Source: Pegoplata infirma
Taxonomy: Eukaryota > Arthropoda > Insecta > Diptera > Anthomyiidae
NCBI GenBank assembly: GCA_963921195.1
Contig: OY992537.1
Span: forward strand, 63,476,400-63,540,399
DNA length: 64,000 nt
Direction of reading: 5' to 3'
Below are positions 21,515 through 31,336 of the stretch, piece by piece. The position numbers and the translations under genes were made by a program. Under the pieces are notes generated by a model. It had not been told where the DNA came from. It saw nothing but the letters and a program-made list of their open reading frames with translations, and ran no database searches. Each line of letters opens with the position of its first letter. The first letter of the stretch is position 1.

Positions 21515-21908
21515 TAACATGATAATGTTTTTAGGCTGGTGTCTAATTTTAAAAAAGTTGGAGGACGCTACCTCAGTGACTATAATAGGTAACGATTGAC
21601 AAAAAAGAAAATAAAAATTACTGTTTTCATTTTCTTAAAACCAAAAATTTTAGTAACTTAGAGAATAATCACAATTGGAGCGGGAAGCGTTTTTCCGCAA
21701 CTGTTCATACACGTTTTATATGACAACAAAATTCCGCCGCGTTTTTCCGCCAAACTAGATTCAATTCTATTTTTATGAGGACAATCGCGTTTTTCCGCTT
21801 CCCGCTCCAATTGTGATTATTCTCTTAGGTTTGTAACTTGGATAATAATTCACCTCGTGGTGAAAAATAAAATATTCACCAGCTGGTGACTAAAACGTAA
21901 CATAATTA
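21515..21908 (+). repeat. Dispersed repeat F, copy with two insertions
   Basis: It starts AACATGATAATGTTTTTAGG and carries the paired palindromes near 21,850-21,892 (CACCTCGTGGTG, CACCAGCTGGTG). It is interrupted at 21,661-21,824 and again at its end from 21,909. Comparison with copies at 1857 and 27,537 defines both insertions. Confidence 0.7.
21661..21824. mobile_element. 164-bp TTA-flanked MITE, perfect 29-bp TIR
   Basis: The first 29 bases (GAGAATAATCACAATTGGAG and nine more) are exactly the complement of the last 29. TTA flanks both sides (21,658-21,660, 21,825-21,827). The 27.5-kb copy of repeat F reads AATAACTTGGGTTTG at the same place without the insert. GCGTTTTTCCGC-type words occur three times inside. 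A TTA duplication with TIRs fits PIF/Harbinger-type MITEs. The perfect TIR suggests recent activity compared with its neighbours. Confidence 0.85.
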
Positions 21909-23218
21909 CACTGTGTTACAAAAAACACAAAATCGAATATACTTTTGAAATGAGGTAGTTAAGGTTGTAGGTCTCGTCGAAAAGATTACAAAATTGCCCA
22001 TCGAACTTGCCAGACACCCTCAAATTTTAAAGTTATTGTAAAAAAACGTTCTTTTGCTACTTTTCTCACTAAACCACGTGTAACTTAAAAATGTTTCAAC
22101 CGATTTTCAGTTTCGTAGCTGTTTTAGATAGAAGAAGAATAGGGCTTTTATGTATGTGAATTGGTCTATACTTATAAGAAAGATATGTATTGATTTTATC
22201 AACAATATATAATTTTTTTGTTATTTTTTTGTTATTTTTGGAAAATTTTTTGAGTTTATCGATTTTTTTCTGCTATAGTTCGTTTAATAACATTTATATT
22301 GACAAACGTATTTTTAAAGAAAATTTAATTGTAAATACGACGAGTTTTATGCCGAAAAAATCGGATAACAATTGACAGAGCTGTGATAATTTTTCTAAAA
22401 AAGAAAATTAAGATTTTGTACGAAATCGCCGTTCGGACAACCCAGGCAAAAAAGTTAAAAAATAAACGAATATACTGAGAGGTCGCGTATCATTATTTTA
22501 AAGGTTTTTGCCCCCCTGAATTCGAATTTGACCTTGAAATTGCGCTATCTTATTAAGTTTTTGATATATCAATATATGTTAAATTTCTCAAAAACCTGAT
22601 GCGATAGCGCAATTTAAAGGCAAGATTTGGATTCAGCGCACCAAAAACCTTCATAAATAGTGTACATGACCTCTTATGATAAATTTATTTTTTTTGCTTG
22701 GGTTATCTGGACAGCGATTTCTTGCAAAATCTTAATTTTCTTTTTTAGAAAAATTATCACAACTCTGTCAATTGTTATCCGATTTTTTCAGGATAAAGAT
22801 CGTCGTATTCAAAATTACATTTTCTTTAAGAGTACGTTCATAACTATAAAGGTTGTTAAACGAACTATAGCAGAAAAAAATCGATAAACTCGAAAACTTT
22901 TCAAAAAATAACAAAAAAATTAGATATTATAGAAAAAATCAATAGATATCTTTTTTATATGTGTAGACCCATTCACACATGTGGAAAGCCCTATCTTTCT
23001 TCTATCCAAAACAGTTAAACAACTTAAAATTGGTTGAACATTTTCTGAATTACACAAGGTTTAGTGATCAAAGTCCCAAAAAAAAAAACGTTTTTTGAGA
23101 ATAACTTTAAAATTTGAGGGTGTCTGGCAAGTTTAATGAGAAATTTTGTGATCTACTCGACAAAACCAACAACCTATACCATGTCACGTTAGAATTATTT
23201 TTTCACTGTAGCACAGTG
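21909..23218. mobile_element. 1.3-kb TTA-flanked foldback element (CACTGTG ends)
   Basis: The ends CACTGTG and CACAGTG are flanked by TTA (21,906-21,908, 23,219-23,221). The other two F copies read CATAATTATTT uninterrupted. Arms of about 600 bp are inverted: GCCAGACACCCTCAAATTTT near 22,008 returns inverted near 23,110-23,135, and GACAACCCAGGCAAAAAAG near 22,435 pairs with a GGGTTATCTGGAC phrase near 22,700. No transposase. The TTA duplication again suggests Harbinger-type transposition. Confidence 0.78.
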
Positions 23219-23221
23219 TTA

Positions 23222-24368
23222 TTTGTCATCAATATTTTTTTTATCAATATTTCTTTTCATCAATTTTTTTTTAAACACTATTTTTTTCATCAATATTTTT
23301 TTTCATAAAAAAAATGGTTGCAACTCTGAGAAAAATGTTAGAAAAAGTTAAAAATAGATTGATTAAGTTCGTGCTAAACGTAACATATGGGTGATGAAAT
23401 GTGATATAATTCCCGTCCGCTTTTTCACCTTAGTGTACGTTTAAATAGCTGATTTTAATCTTACACACCTACAGTGACAATCGAAGAGTGCTGACGAAGG
23501 AAGGGTGGCTTCTTCCGAAAGCTGTTGACATCTCCACTTAGCCTGTGTTGTCAATTATTTTTTTCAGATTTTCTTATTGTACAACAAAAATAATTATTTC
23601 TCAGAAATAATTAATGTGGACTCAAAAAGAAATAAATAAAACTTCAGTTATAAAATATAAAGTCCAAAAATAAATAAAACAGAATTAATACATAAAAAAA
23701 AAAAATTTTTTCATCAATATTTTTTTTTATCAGATTTTCAGCAAACAGCAGATTTTTCATGTGGCTCAAATAACACAGAAATTTTGACAACGCAGGGCAT
23801 TTCTTTTTACAAAACAAGGGTATTAATGTTTTGGGCAAAAGTACACAATGCGAAGGAATTTTTTGCAACTATTGTTGACAAACATTTTTTTTACCACCTT
23901 TTTTTAATTAAAATGTTTGCATTAATCTATTTTACATTGTGGAGGGTTTCAATATATTCCGGATGGCCAAATTTTTAATTTTTTTACTTGTTGTTTTAAT
24001 TTTCAGATTATTTTTATTTTTCTTTTTCTGAATTTTTCTGAGATTTTCCAAAATTTTCATAATTTTGTTTTTGATTTGATCTTAGTTCAACTTTTGATCA
24101 ATTGTGGATCACAATCCAGATCAATACTTCTATGTGTTACATTCAAAATGGCAAACTTTAATGTCCCTTCTCTAAAAAGTAAAGGGTATACAAAATTCTG
24201 CAAACTATGTTCACCACAACCTTTTCATATATTTAGTAGTGTATTAATTTCACTGAACTGATAATAACTAGTTGGGTATGGGCGGACTACTTGAAAGGTT
24301 TGTTTGGTAAATGACATTACTAACCTAAATATATTTTTTATCCTATTAACTTTTATTATTATTTTTTT
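23222..24368. other. Mixed repeat fragments, no gene
   Basis: 23,222-23,310 and 23,700-23,740 are short T-rich CATCAA tracts. 23,740-23,860 is a decayed repeat G. 23,935-23,990 is a decayed family A end (GTGGAGGGTTTCAATATATT, CCGGATGGCC, TTTACTTG). 23,330-23,640 and 24,000-24,368 show no recognisable feature. Confidence 0.45.
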
Positions 24369-25388
24369 ATACCCTCCACTCTAGTGATAGAGGGTATATA
24401 TAAGTTTGTCATTCCGTTTGTAACACCTCGAAATATTGGTCTAGGACCCCATAAAGTATATATATTTATGATCCTCGATCGATTTTAAGTCGATCTAGCG
24501 ATGTCCGTCCGTCCGTCCGTCCGTCCGTCCGTCCGTCTGTCTGTCTGTCTGTCCGTCCGTAGAAAACACGCTAACTTTTGAAAGACTTTGCAGAGGCTAC
24601 TAAAGTTTGGCATATATGTTTGTCATTTACCTGGTCAGGTTGGTATTGCAATCCAGCCAAATCGGTCCAGTGGTTCAAAAGTTATGAGCAAAAGAGTAAA
24701 TTTCGGCAAGGGTGTTTCGCGAATTTACGAGATAAAAAACACGATAACTTCCGAAAGACAATAATGAGACTACTGAAGCTTGGCATGTATCTTTGCCGTT
24801 CCCCGGGTCTGTTTGGTATTAAATTTCAGCTCAATCGGTCCAGTGGTTCAAAAGTTATAAGCAAAACCCTGAATTTCAGATTAGTGTCATCTAAAATGGC
24901 ACGTGTTTTAACAAGTTTTAAAAGCATTGGTGGTTACTAAACAATGCTTTTCAAACTTGTTTAATTTAATTTAAACTTGTTTAGTTCTAAAAGAATTGGT
25001 AACTTAAAAATTACACACGAAAAAAATTTTACACTCAAAAAAAATTTTACACTCAAAAAAAATTTTACACTCAAAAAAAATTTACACAAAAAAAATTTAG
25101 TTTTTTTTTACAAAAATGACAATATTTTCTCTACATACGTACGTGCATTCACTCAGAAATATTTTTACAGTAAAAAAAACATTACACTCGAAAAAATTTT
25201 ACACTCAAAAAAAAAAATTTGTTTTATTTTTTTTTTTTTAAATGACAAAAAAAGAGTTTTTTACTCAAAATATTTCTAATCAAAATTGTTAATTTTTTCA
25301 CGTTAAAAATTGTACTACCCTTTAAAAAAATGCATTGTGGAGGGTATTCATAGATTCGGCAAAGTCGAATTTAACTTTTCTACTTGTT
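24369..25388 (+). repeat. Dispersed repeat family A, best full-length copy
   Basis: It runs from TATACCCTCCACTCTAGTGA (a hairpin with GAGGGTATA) to ATTCGGCAAAGTCGAATTT and TTTTCTACTTG. Between them are GTCATTCCGTTTGTAACACC, CCCCATAAAGTATATATA, a CCGTCCGTCCGTCCGTCTGT microsatellite (24,503-24,560), two GGTCCAGTGGTTCAAAAGTT modules, and short tandem TTTTACACTCAAAAAAAA words (25,020-25,100). The one-kilobase unit has no coding region. A related class is very abundant in higher fly genomes as I know them. Confidence 0.8.
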
Positions 25389-25477
25389 TTTATCTCTTTG
25401 AGTATATACAAGTTTTTCAACAGAGTTCAGTGTGTTTTTCTTCTTTTTTGCTCAACGACTTTGTCAATTTATAAATA

Positions 25478-26413
25478 CAGTGACTCAAAGTAATAATGGA
25501 ACAGCATATATTTTTAAGCAGTTCTTTAAAGGAAAAGTTATCAATACTAAACCTGATTATTATCAATCGACTATTTTTGAAAAAAGTGCTATATAGGAAA
25601 TTTTGCAAGCTTTAATTTAAGCTTGATAGCGTCCAGATTGAGCAAATATTAAATAAAATACGAGGGTCACACTGGAAATTGAAATTATTCGTATATGTTT
25701 TTTTGAAATTTTTTTAAAAATATTCTAAGTCGATTTTTCCCAAGTTCAAACATTAAAAATTTAAAAAATTATACAATAATTTTTATTTAGTTTTCAGCTA
25801 GTTTTTCCAACAACCCAAACAAAAAATTAAATTTTTTAAATACAGTGGAAGAAATCCGCATTTTTTGACCTCCAACTCGTTTGACCACCATTTTTTTGTA
25901 AACAAAGAAATAATTTAATTATTCTAAAATCTTATCACTATACACTTAGGTGTACTCAAATTAATAAACAGTAAAATATTTTCTTTGTTTACAACAAACT
26001 GGTGGTCGAAAGAGTTGGAGGTCAAAAAATGCAGATTTCTTCTACTGTATTTAAAAAATTTCATTTTTTGTTTGGGTGGTTGGAAAAACAAGCTGATGAC
26101 TAAATAAAAATTATTGAATATTTTTTTAAATTTTTAATGTTTGAACTTGGGAAAAATCGACTTAGAAATATTTTTAAAAAAATTTCAAAAAAATATCTAC
26201 AAATAATTTAATTTTCCAGTGCGACCCTCGTATCTCTTTTTATATTTGCTCAATCTGGACGCTATCAAGCTTAAATTAAAGCTTGGAAAATTTCCTTTAT
26301 AGCACTTTTTTTAAAAATAGTCGATTGATAATAATCAGGTCAAATATTGATAACTTTTCCTTTAAAGAACTGCTATCAAATATATGCTGTTCCATTATTA
26401 CTTTGAGTCACTG
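25478..26413. mobile_element. 936-bp TA-flanked foldback (CAGTGACTC ends)
   Basis: The ends CAGTGACTCAAAGTAATAAT and the complement are flanked by TA (25,476-25,477, 26,414-26,415). The inverted arms extend over about 430 bp each, through TTTGACCTCCAACTC and its inverse near 26,010. CAGT ends with a TA duplication fit pogo/Tc1-mariner-type elements. There is no transposase. Confidence 0.82.
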
Positions 26414-26415
26414 TA

Positions 26416-27536
26416 AGTACTTTTAGTAAAGTACTTATGTTAAATAGTACTTGTTGTCTTGCTTTGTCATGCCTTTAGGTTTTGAGTGTATTTACGATAA
26501 ACACAAGTAATGTACTAATAATTTTTTCTTAGTATTAATATAAATAACTAAATAACATAAATAGTTTATATAAAAAATATATTTTTTCTTTTTGCAGTAT
26601 AAATTTAATGGGGAAAAATATTCACATAAATAGTAGATGAATTATAATAAATATTTTATGTTTATTAAACATGAATGTTTAGTTATACATCAAATAAATT
26701 TAAGTAGATTTTTTTTGGAGTATAGTACTTAGTTATTTTGTAAGATTTTCTCGTTTGTAATTTGAGTACACTGATTTTTTTTTTTTGTAAAAATTACAAA
26801 AAAAAATCTGTGAAGTTTGTACACAGAGTGACAAAATTAGTAGTCAGTCCCTTTTGCTGAGGTTGGAGGGTATAAAAAGTTGGTGGGACTTAGAAAAAAT
26901 TTAACTTTAAAAATGTTTAAAAATTTTGATATGTCCTATTTTTTTTGACTTAATCAATGGACTTGTAAATGTTTTTTTTATTGATAAAGATCCTCATAAT
27001 AAATTCAATTTTGTAAAATTTCATTTTGTTTTTCTAAAATATTTTGTTAACAAAAAGCAAGTCAGCCTATTATTAAATATTGGTAAAATGAAATTATGAG
27101 ACTTTTTCCTAATGATTTGACAAGTTTTTTTGAGTGTAATGAATATGCATTTAACTTTGATACGATAAAAATAGTTTGTGTTTGTACTTAAGATGGCTTA
27201 CTGGTTCCAAGAATTATTTTCATTACACAAAAACAAAATTTGAATTAATCTCAAACATTTTTATCATTTTTTTTTGCAGAAATAAAACTTTCTTTGCTGG
27301 CTGCCCTTATAAAAAAGGTATGTTTTTTTTGTAATATTTTTTATTTTCAAAAAAATATTTTGCAACATGGCGTATGATTAACATTTAATAAACTATTGGC
27401 AATAATCATACGCAGTGTTGTACAAATAAATTACTCAGAGTATTAAAACCAAAACTTTTGAAAATATTTGATGCTAAACATCCAAAACAGTTTCTCGAAA
27501 AGTTAAATTTTGCTCCATACGACATCAAGATTTTAA
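26416..27536. other. Low-copy-looking AT-rich DNA, possible intron
   Basis: Apart from a decayed family A end at 26,860-26,885 (GGTTGGAGGGTATAAAAAG), no repeat shared with the rest of the window is obvious. A possible small exon lies at 27,280-27,317 and is listed separately. Confidence 0.35.
27280..27317 (+). CDS. Possible 38-nt micro-exon, speculative
   Basis: A pyrimidine-rich tract ending TTTTTTTTTGCAG precedes AAATAAAACTTTC..., and CTTATAAAAAAG is followed by the donor-like GTATGT. Two of three frames are open across it (reading IKLSLLAALIKK or NKTFFAGCPYKK). In such AT-rich DNA, acceptor and donor words arise by chance often, so this is only a pointer to a host gene that might span the region. 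No host product can be named. Confidence 0.15.
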
Positions 27537-28030
27537 CATGATAATGTTTTAGGCTGGTGTCTAATTTTAAAAAAGTTGCAGGGCGCCACCTCAATTTAAC
27601 TACACACAAAAAAAATTTTTTTCCATGAACGATTTTCATAGTATTTATGAACAAATTAATACAATTTATTAACTTTTTCATAATATTTATAAACTTTTTC
27701 ATAGTATTTATGAATAAATCATAATATGTGAAATTTAAGAATTTTTAACATTTTCATAAATACTATGAAAAAGTTTATAAATATTATGAAAAAGTTAATA
27801 AATTGTATGAATTTGTTCATAAATACTATGCAAATCGTTCATGGAAAAAAAAAATTTTTGTGTGTATATAAGCTAACAATTAACGAAAAAGAAAACAAGA
27901 ATTACTATTTCCATTTTCTTAAAACCAAAAATTTTAATAACTTGGGTTTGTAACTTGGATAATAATTCACCTCGTGGTGAATAAACCCGATTTTCACCAG
28001 CTGGTGAATAAAAAGTAACATAATTATTTT
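27537..28030 (+). repeat. Dispersed repeat F, copy with one insertion
   Basis: It starts ACATGATAATGTTTTAGGC, carries both CACC...GGTG palindromes (27,967-28,007), and ends at CATAATTATTT. It is interrupted by the MITE at 27,603-27,864. It is the most complete copy in the middle section (AATAACTTGGGTTTGTAAC) and provides the empty site for the 164-bp MITE at 21,661. Confidence 0.7.
27603..27864. mobile_element. 262-bp TA-flanked near-perfect palindromic MITE
   Basis: CACACAAAAA and TTTTTGTGTG ends are flanked by TA (27,601-27,602, 27,865-27,866). The two arms, built from CATAGTATTTATGAAC and AAACTTTTTCAT words, are almost perfectly complementary and centred near 27,735. Copies of repeat F at 1926-1936 read ACTATATAAGC without it. 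High arm identity implies a young insertion. Peptides opening on both strands (MKKFINIMKKL) are the same palindrome read twice. Confidence 0.85.
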
Positions 28031-28312
28031 TCACCAAAAAAAAATTGTTTTTTCATCAAATTTTTTTTATCATCAAAATAATTTTTTTTTTTCATTAATT
28101 TTTTTTTTTCAATTTTTTTTTCATAATTTTTTTTCATAAGTTTTTTTTTATCAAATTTTTTTTTCATAAAATTTTTTTTCATCAATTTTTTTTTTTCATC
28201 AAATTTTTTTTTCATCAAATTTTTTATTTCATCAACATTTTTTTTCATAAGTTTTTTGTTTTTTAATAAATTTTTTTTTTCATCAACATTTTTTTTTTTT
28301 TTTCATAAATTT
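28031..28312. repeat. T-rich tract with CATCAA spacers
   Basis: It begins directly after repeat F, as at 2056, and ends where family A begins (TATACCCTCC). The minus-strand frame through it is Lys/Met/Asp repeats of no significance. Confidence 0.75.
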
Positions 28313-29750
28313 GTATACCCTCCATTCTAGTGATAGAGGGTATATATAAGTTTGTCATTCCGTTTGTAACACATCGAAACATTGGTCTAGGACCCCATAA
28401 AGTATATATATTCATGATTCTCGATCGATTTTAAGTCGATATAGCGATGTCCGTCCGTCCGTCTGTCTGTCGGTCCGTAGAAAACACACTAACTTTTGAA
28501 AGACTTCACTGATGCTACTGAAGTTTGGCGCATATGTTGGTCATTTACATGGTTAGGTTGGTATTTCAATCCAGCCAAATCGATCCAGTGGTTCAATAGT
28601 TATGAGCAAAAGAGTAAATTTCGGCAATGATTTTTCGCGAATTTACGAAATAAAAAACACGATAACTTTCGAAAGACAATAAGAAGACTGCTGAAATGTG
28701 ACATGTATCTTTGCCTGAGGTCTGCTTGGTACTGAATTTCAGCTCAATCGGTCCAGTGGTTCAAAAGTTATAAGCAAAACCTCGAATTTCAGATGTTGTT
28801 CATCTTAAATGCCACGTGGAAAACAAGTTTTAAAAGCATTGGTGGTAAGTTAGCAATGCTTTTCAAATGCGTTTAGTTTTAAAGCAATGCTTTTTAAACT
28901 TGTTTGGTTTTAAAAGCATTGGTAACTTAAAAATTATAGTCGAAAAAAATTTTACACTCCAAAAAAATTGTACACTCAAAAAAAATTTTACACTCAAAAA
29001 AAATTTTGTTTTTCTTTACAAAAATGTCAATATTTTGTGTATTCAATATTTTTGTAGTCAATATTTTATGCATCCACTGACAAGGGAAGTATCTCAACCC
29101 TTATGAACCGATTTGCCTGAAACTTGAAATATATATAAAAGAGACGATTTTAAGGTTGGGGTGTCTCGGCTTATCGGCCATATCAGTAAATTTCATATGG
29201 ACATCGTAGGTCTATGTCTTCATATAAGTACCCCAAATTTACACATTTTCATGAAAAAAGTATTTAACGAAGCCAAACTTTTACAAGGTTATGGCACCGT
29301 TGGATTAAAAAAACCTTTCTTCTCATATGTAAACATCATATAGTTTCTTAGAAAGAAATGTCTGAAAAATCCAAAAAACGATTTTTTCGCCATTTTTTGA
29401 CCCATGTTTTGAATCCCTAAATCCCCGATATGGCCGATAAGCCGAGACACCCCAACCTTAGAATTTTTTCCTTTGTATATATTTTACGTTTCATGCAAAT
29501 CGGTTCATAAGGGTTGAGATACTTCCCTTGTGAGAAATATTTTTACAGTAAAAAAACATTACACTCAAAAAAAAAATTAGCAATTTTTTTTTTTTTTTTT
29601 TAATGACAAAAAAAGAGTTTTTTACTTTAAAAAAATATTTCTAATCAAAATTGTTAATTGTTTTCACGTTAAAAATGTACTATCGTTTAAAAAAGGCATT
29701 GTGGAGGGTTTTCATAGATTCGGCAAAGTCGAATTTAACTTTTCTACTTG
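28313..29750 (+). repeat. Dispersed repeat family A with inserted foldback C
   Basis: It starts TATACCCTCCATTCTAGTGA and ends GTCGAATTTAACTTTTCTAC and TTG. The core GTCCGTCCGTCCGTCTGTC is at 28,448-28,470. Tandem ACACTCAAAAAAAATTTT words are at 28,955-29,010. The foldback at 29,081-29,530 interrupts it. Without that insert it is about 985 bp, close to the copy at 24,369. Confidence 0.78.
29081..29530. mobile_element. Foldback C, short copy with TGA duplication
   Basis: CAAGGGAAGTATCTCAACCC and its complement are flanked by TGA (29,078-29,080, 29,531-29,533). The uninterrupted family A copy at 25,150-25,165 reads GCATTCACTCAGAAATATTT, where this locus reads CCACTGA-element-TGAGAAATATTT. At 450 bp it is the minimal form of element C, with no nested MITE at the position used at 3782. 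The triplet fits a TNA target rule. Confidence 0.8.
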
Positions 29751-29754
29751 TTTT

Positions 29755-30378
29755 TTCATAAATTTTATTTTATCATATTTTTTTATAAATTTTTTCTTTG
29801 TCAAATTTTTTAATATCAATTTTTTTCTCACCAAAAAAATTTTTTTTTCATATTTTTTTTTTCATCAATTTTTTTTCTAAAAATTTTTCTTTTCATCAAA
29901 AAAATTCATCAAAATCTTTTTTTCATCAAAATTTTTTTTCACCAAAAATTTTGGTTGGGTTCATTGAATTTTTTTTAACATAATTTTGTTTTTCGTGAAA
30001 AAAAAAATATTTTTTTTTTTACCAAAACTGCTTTTTCACCAAGTCTAAGCTTTTCGCATAAAAATTTTCCATTTGTTTATCAAATGTACATAAAAGAAGT
30101 GAGAGTGTTATATTCTTTGGTGCCGAATATTTTATACTCTCCAAAATGTAAAAACACTTTTTTGCACTTATTTTTGCACTAACTTTCGAAATGAACAGCT
30201 CTTTTGGTTTTTTAATGGGGTCCTCGACTGATACTTCCATTCGTTTTGCATGGAATAGCAAAGTAATATAACATTATTTTTTCTAAAAAAAAACTTTGCT
30301 TTGGCAAGTACACCCAAATCTTCCGCAAAACATTATCATGATTTAATGTTTTGGGCAAGAGTACAAATATCGCAGGCT
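29755..30378. repeat. T-rich tract followed by repeat G
   Basis: 29,755-30,037 is a CATCAA-type T-rich tract, close to 3116-3379 word for word. 30,042-30,378 is repeat G (GTCTAAGCTTTTCGCATAAA through TATCGCAGGC). Their direct junction CACCAAGTCTAAGC is the empty site for the foldback at 3383-4726. Confidence 0.7.
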
Positions 30379-31336
30379 TTTTTGGTCGTTAACTTATACT
30401 GTATAGTTCAACAGGGTTGACGTCCTGCTTCAATTTTAAAATAAGACACCAATCTGCCAATTCCAAATGAAGCTCAAATTATAATCAATTATTTTTAAAT
30501 TTTTCATCTGATTCGAAAAACATGTTTTTTTTCAGTGTACAAAATATTAATTTAATTTATAGCCTATCAAATAAATTAAAGCCACATTAAGGATTTGCAA
30601 TATTTAATCTTCAAATATTTGACAATCACAAATACACACACACAAGTAATTTCTCCACACAAACACATATACTTATGCAAATGTAGAAAAACAAAACTTC
30701 AGACAAATTTATACACCCTAGAGAATTTGAGAGATAAAAAAAAAATATCTCCAAGACAACGAAAAACGAAACAACAACAAATTTACCTTTTAATAAAATT
30801 TAATAGTGACATTCTATCTGCACATATGATGTCATTTTCACACTTTGGAATTTCTTCTTGTGACAGTAATGTATGTATTCTTTACCAATACCATTGCAAA
30901 AGAAACCTCTTTTATATATTTATTTTGTTAGTTGACAGCAGGGAAGAAAATGCAATATGATTCTTGTTAAGAAGATTTCTTATACATTTCACTTTAAAAA
31001 TTTGAGTTTTTCGTTATTATTCAGGATTTTTTGTGTTCTCATATTTTTCTATTTACCCGTTTAAGAACAAGGTGGTTTGAATATGTATATTTAAAACCAA
31101 GGAATAGTACCAAATAATTCACACTTATTTAAGTAACGACACTTTTTCAATGATGTTAGGAGGTTCACTAGGTAAATGCAGTCGACTTTTAGGGGACAAA
31201 AACATTTCCAGGACAATTAATCTAATTTTTATACCCTTATTGTATACACTTTAAAAACAACCTTGTCAAATTACTAGGTCTCGTAATACCATTTAACTAA
31301 TATTTTAAAATTTTCCTTGTTTTTAAACAAAAGATC
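30379..31336. other. Low-copy-looking DNA, no gene recognised
   Basis: This has a more balanced composition than its surroundings, without words shared with the repeat families here. The 121-codon open frame at 30,595-30,960 (plus) has no recognisable domain, no clear splice context and low-complexity sections. I do not support it as a gene. Confidence 0.35.

Noticed and set aside
24578..24940. 120-codon frame with Cys/Trp
   Set aside because: It lies inside dispersed family A; other copies have it broken.
30595..30960. 121-codon frame in low-copy DNA
   Set aside because: No domain, no splice or promoter support; AT-rich codons by chance.
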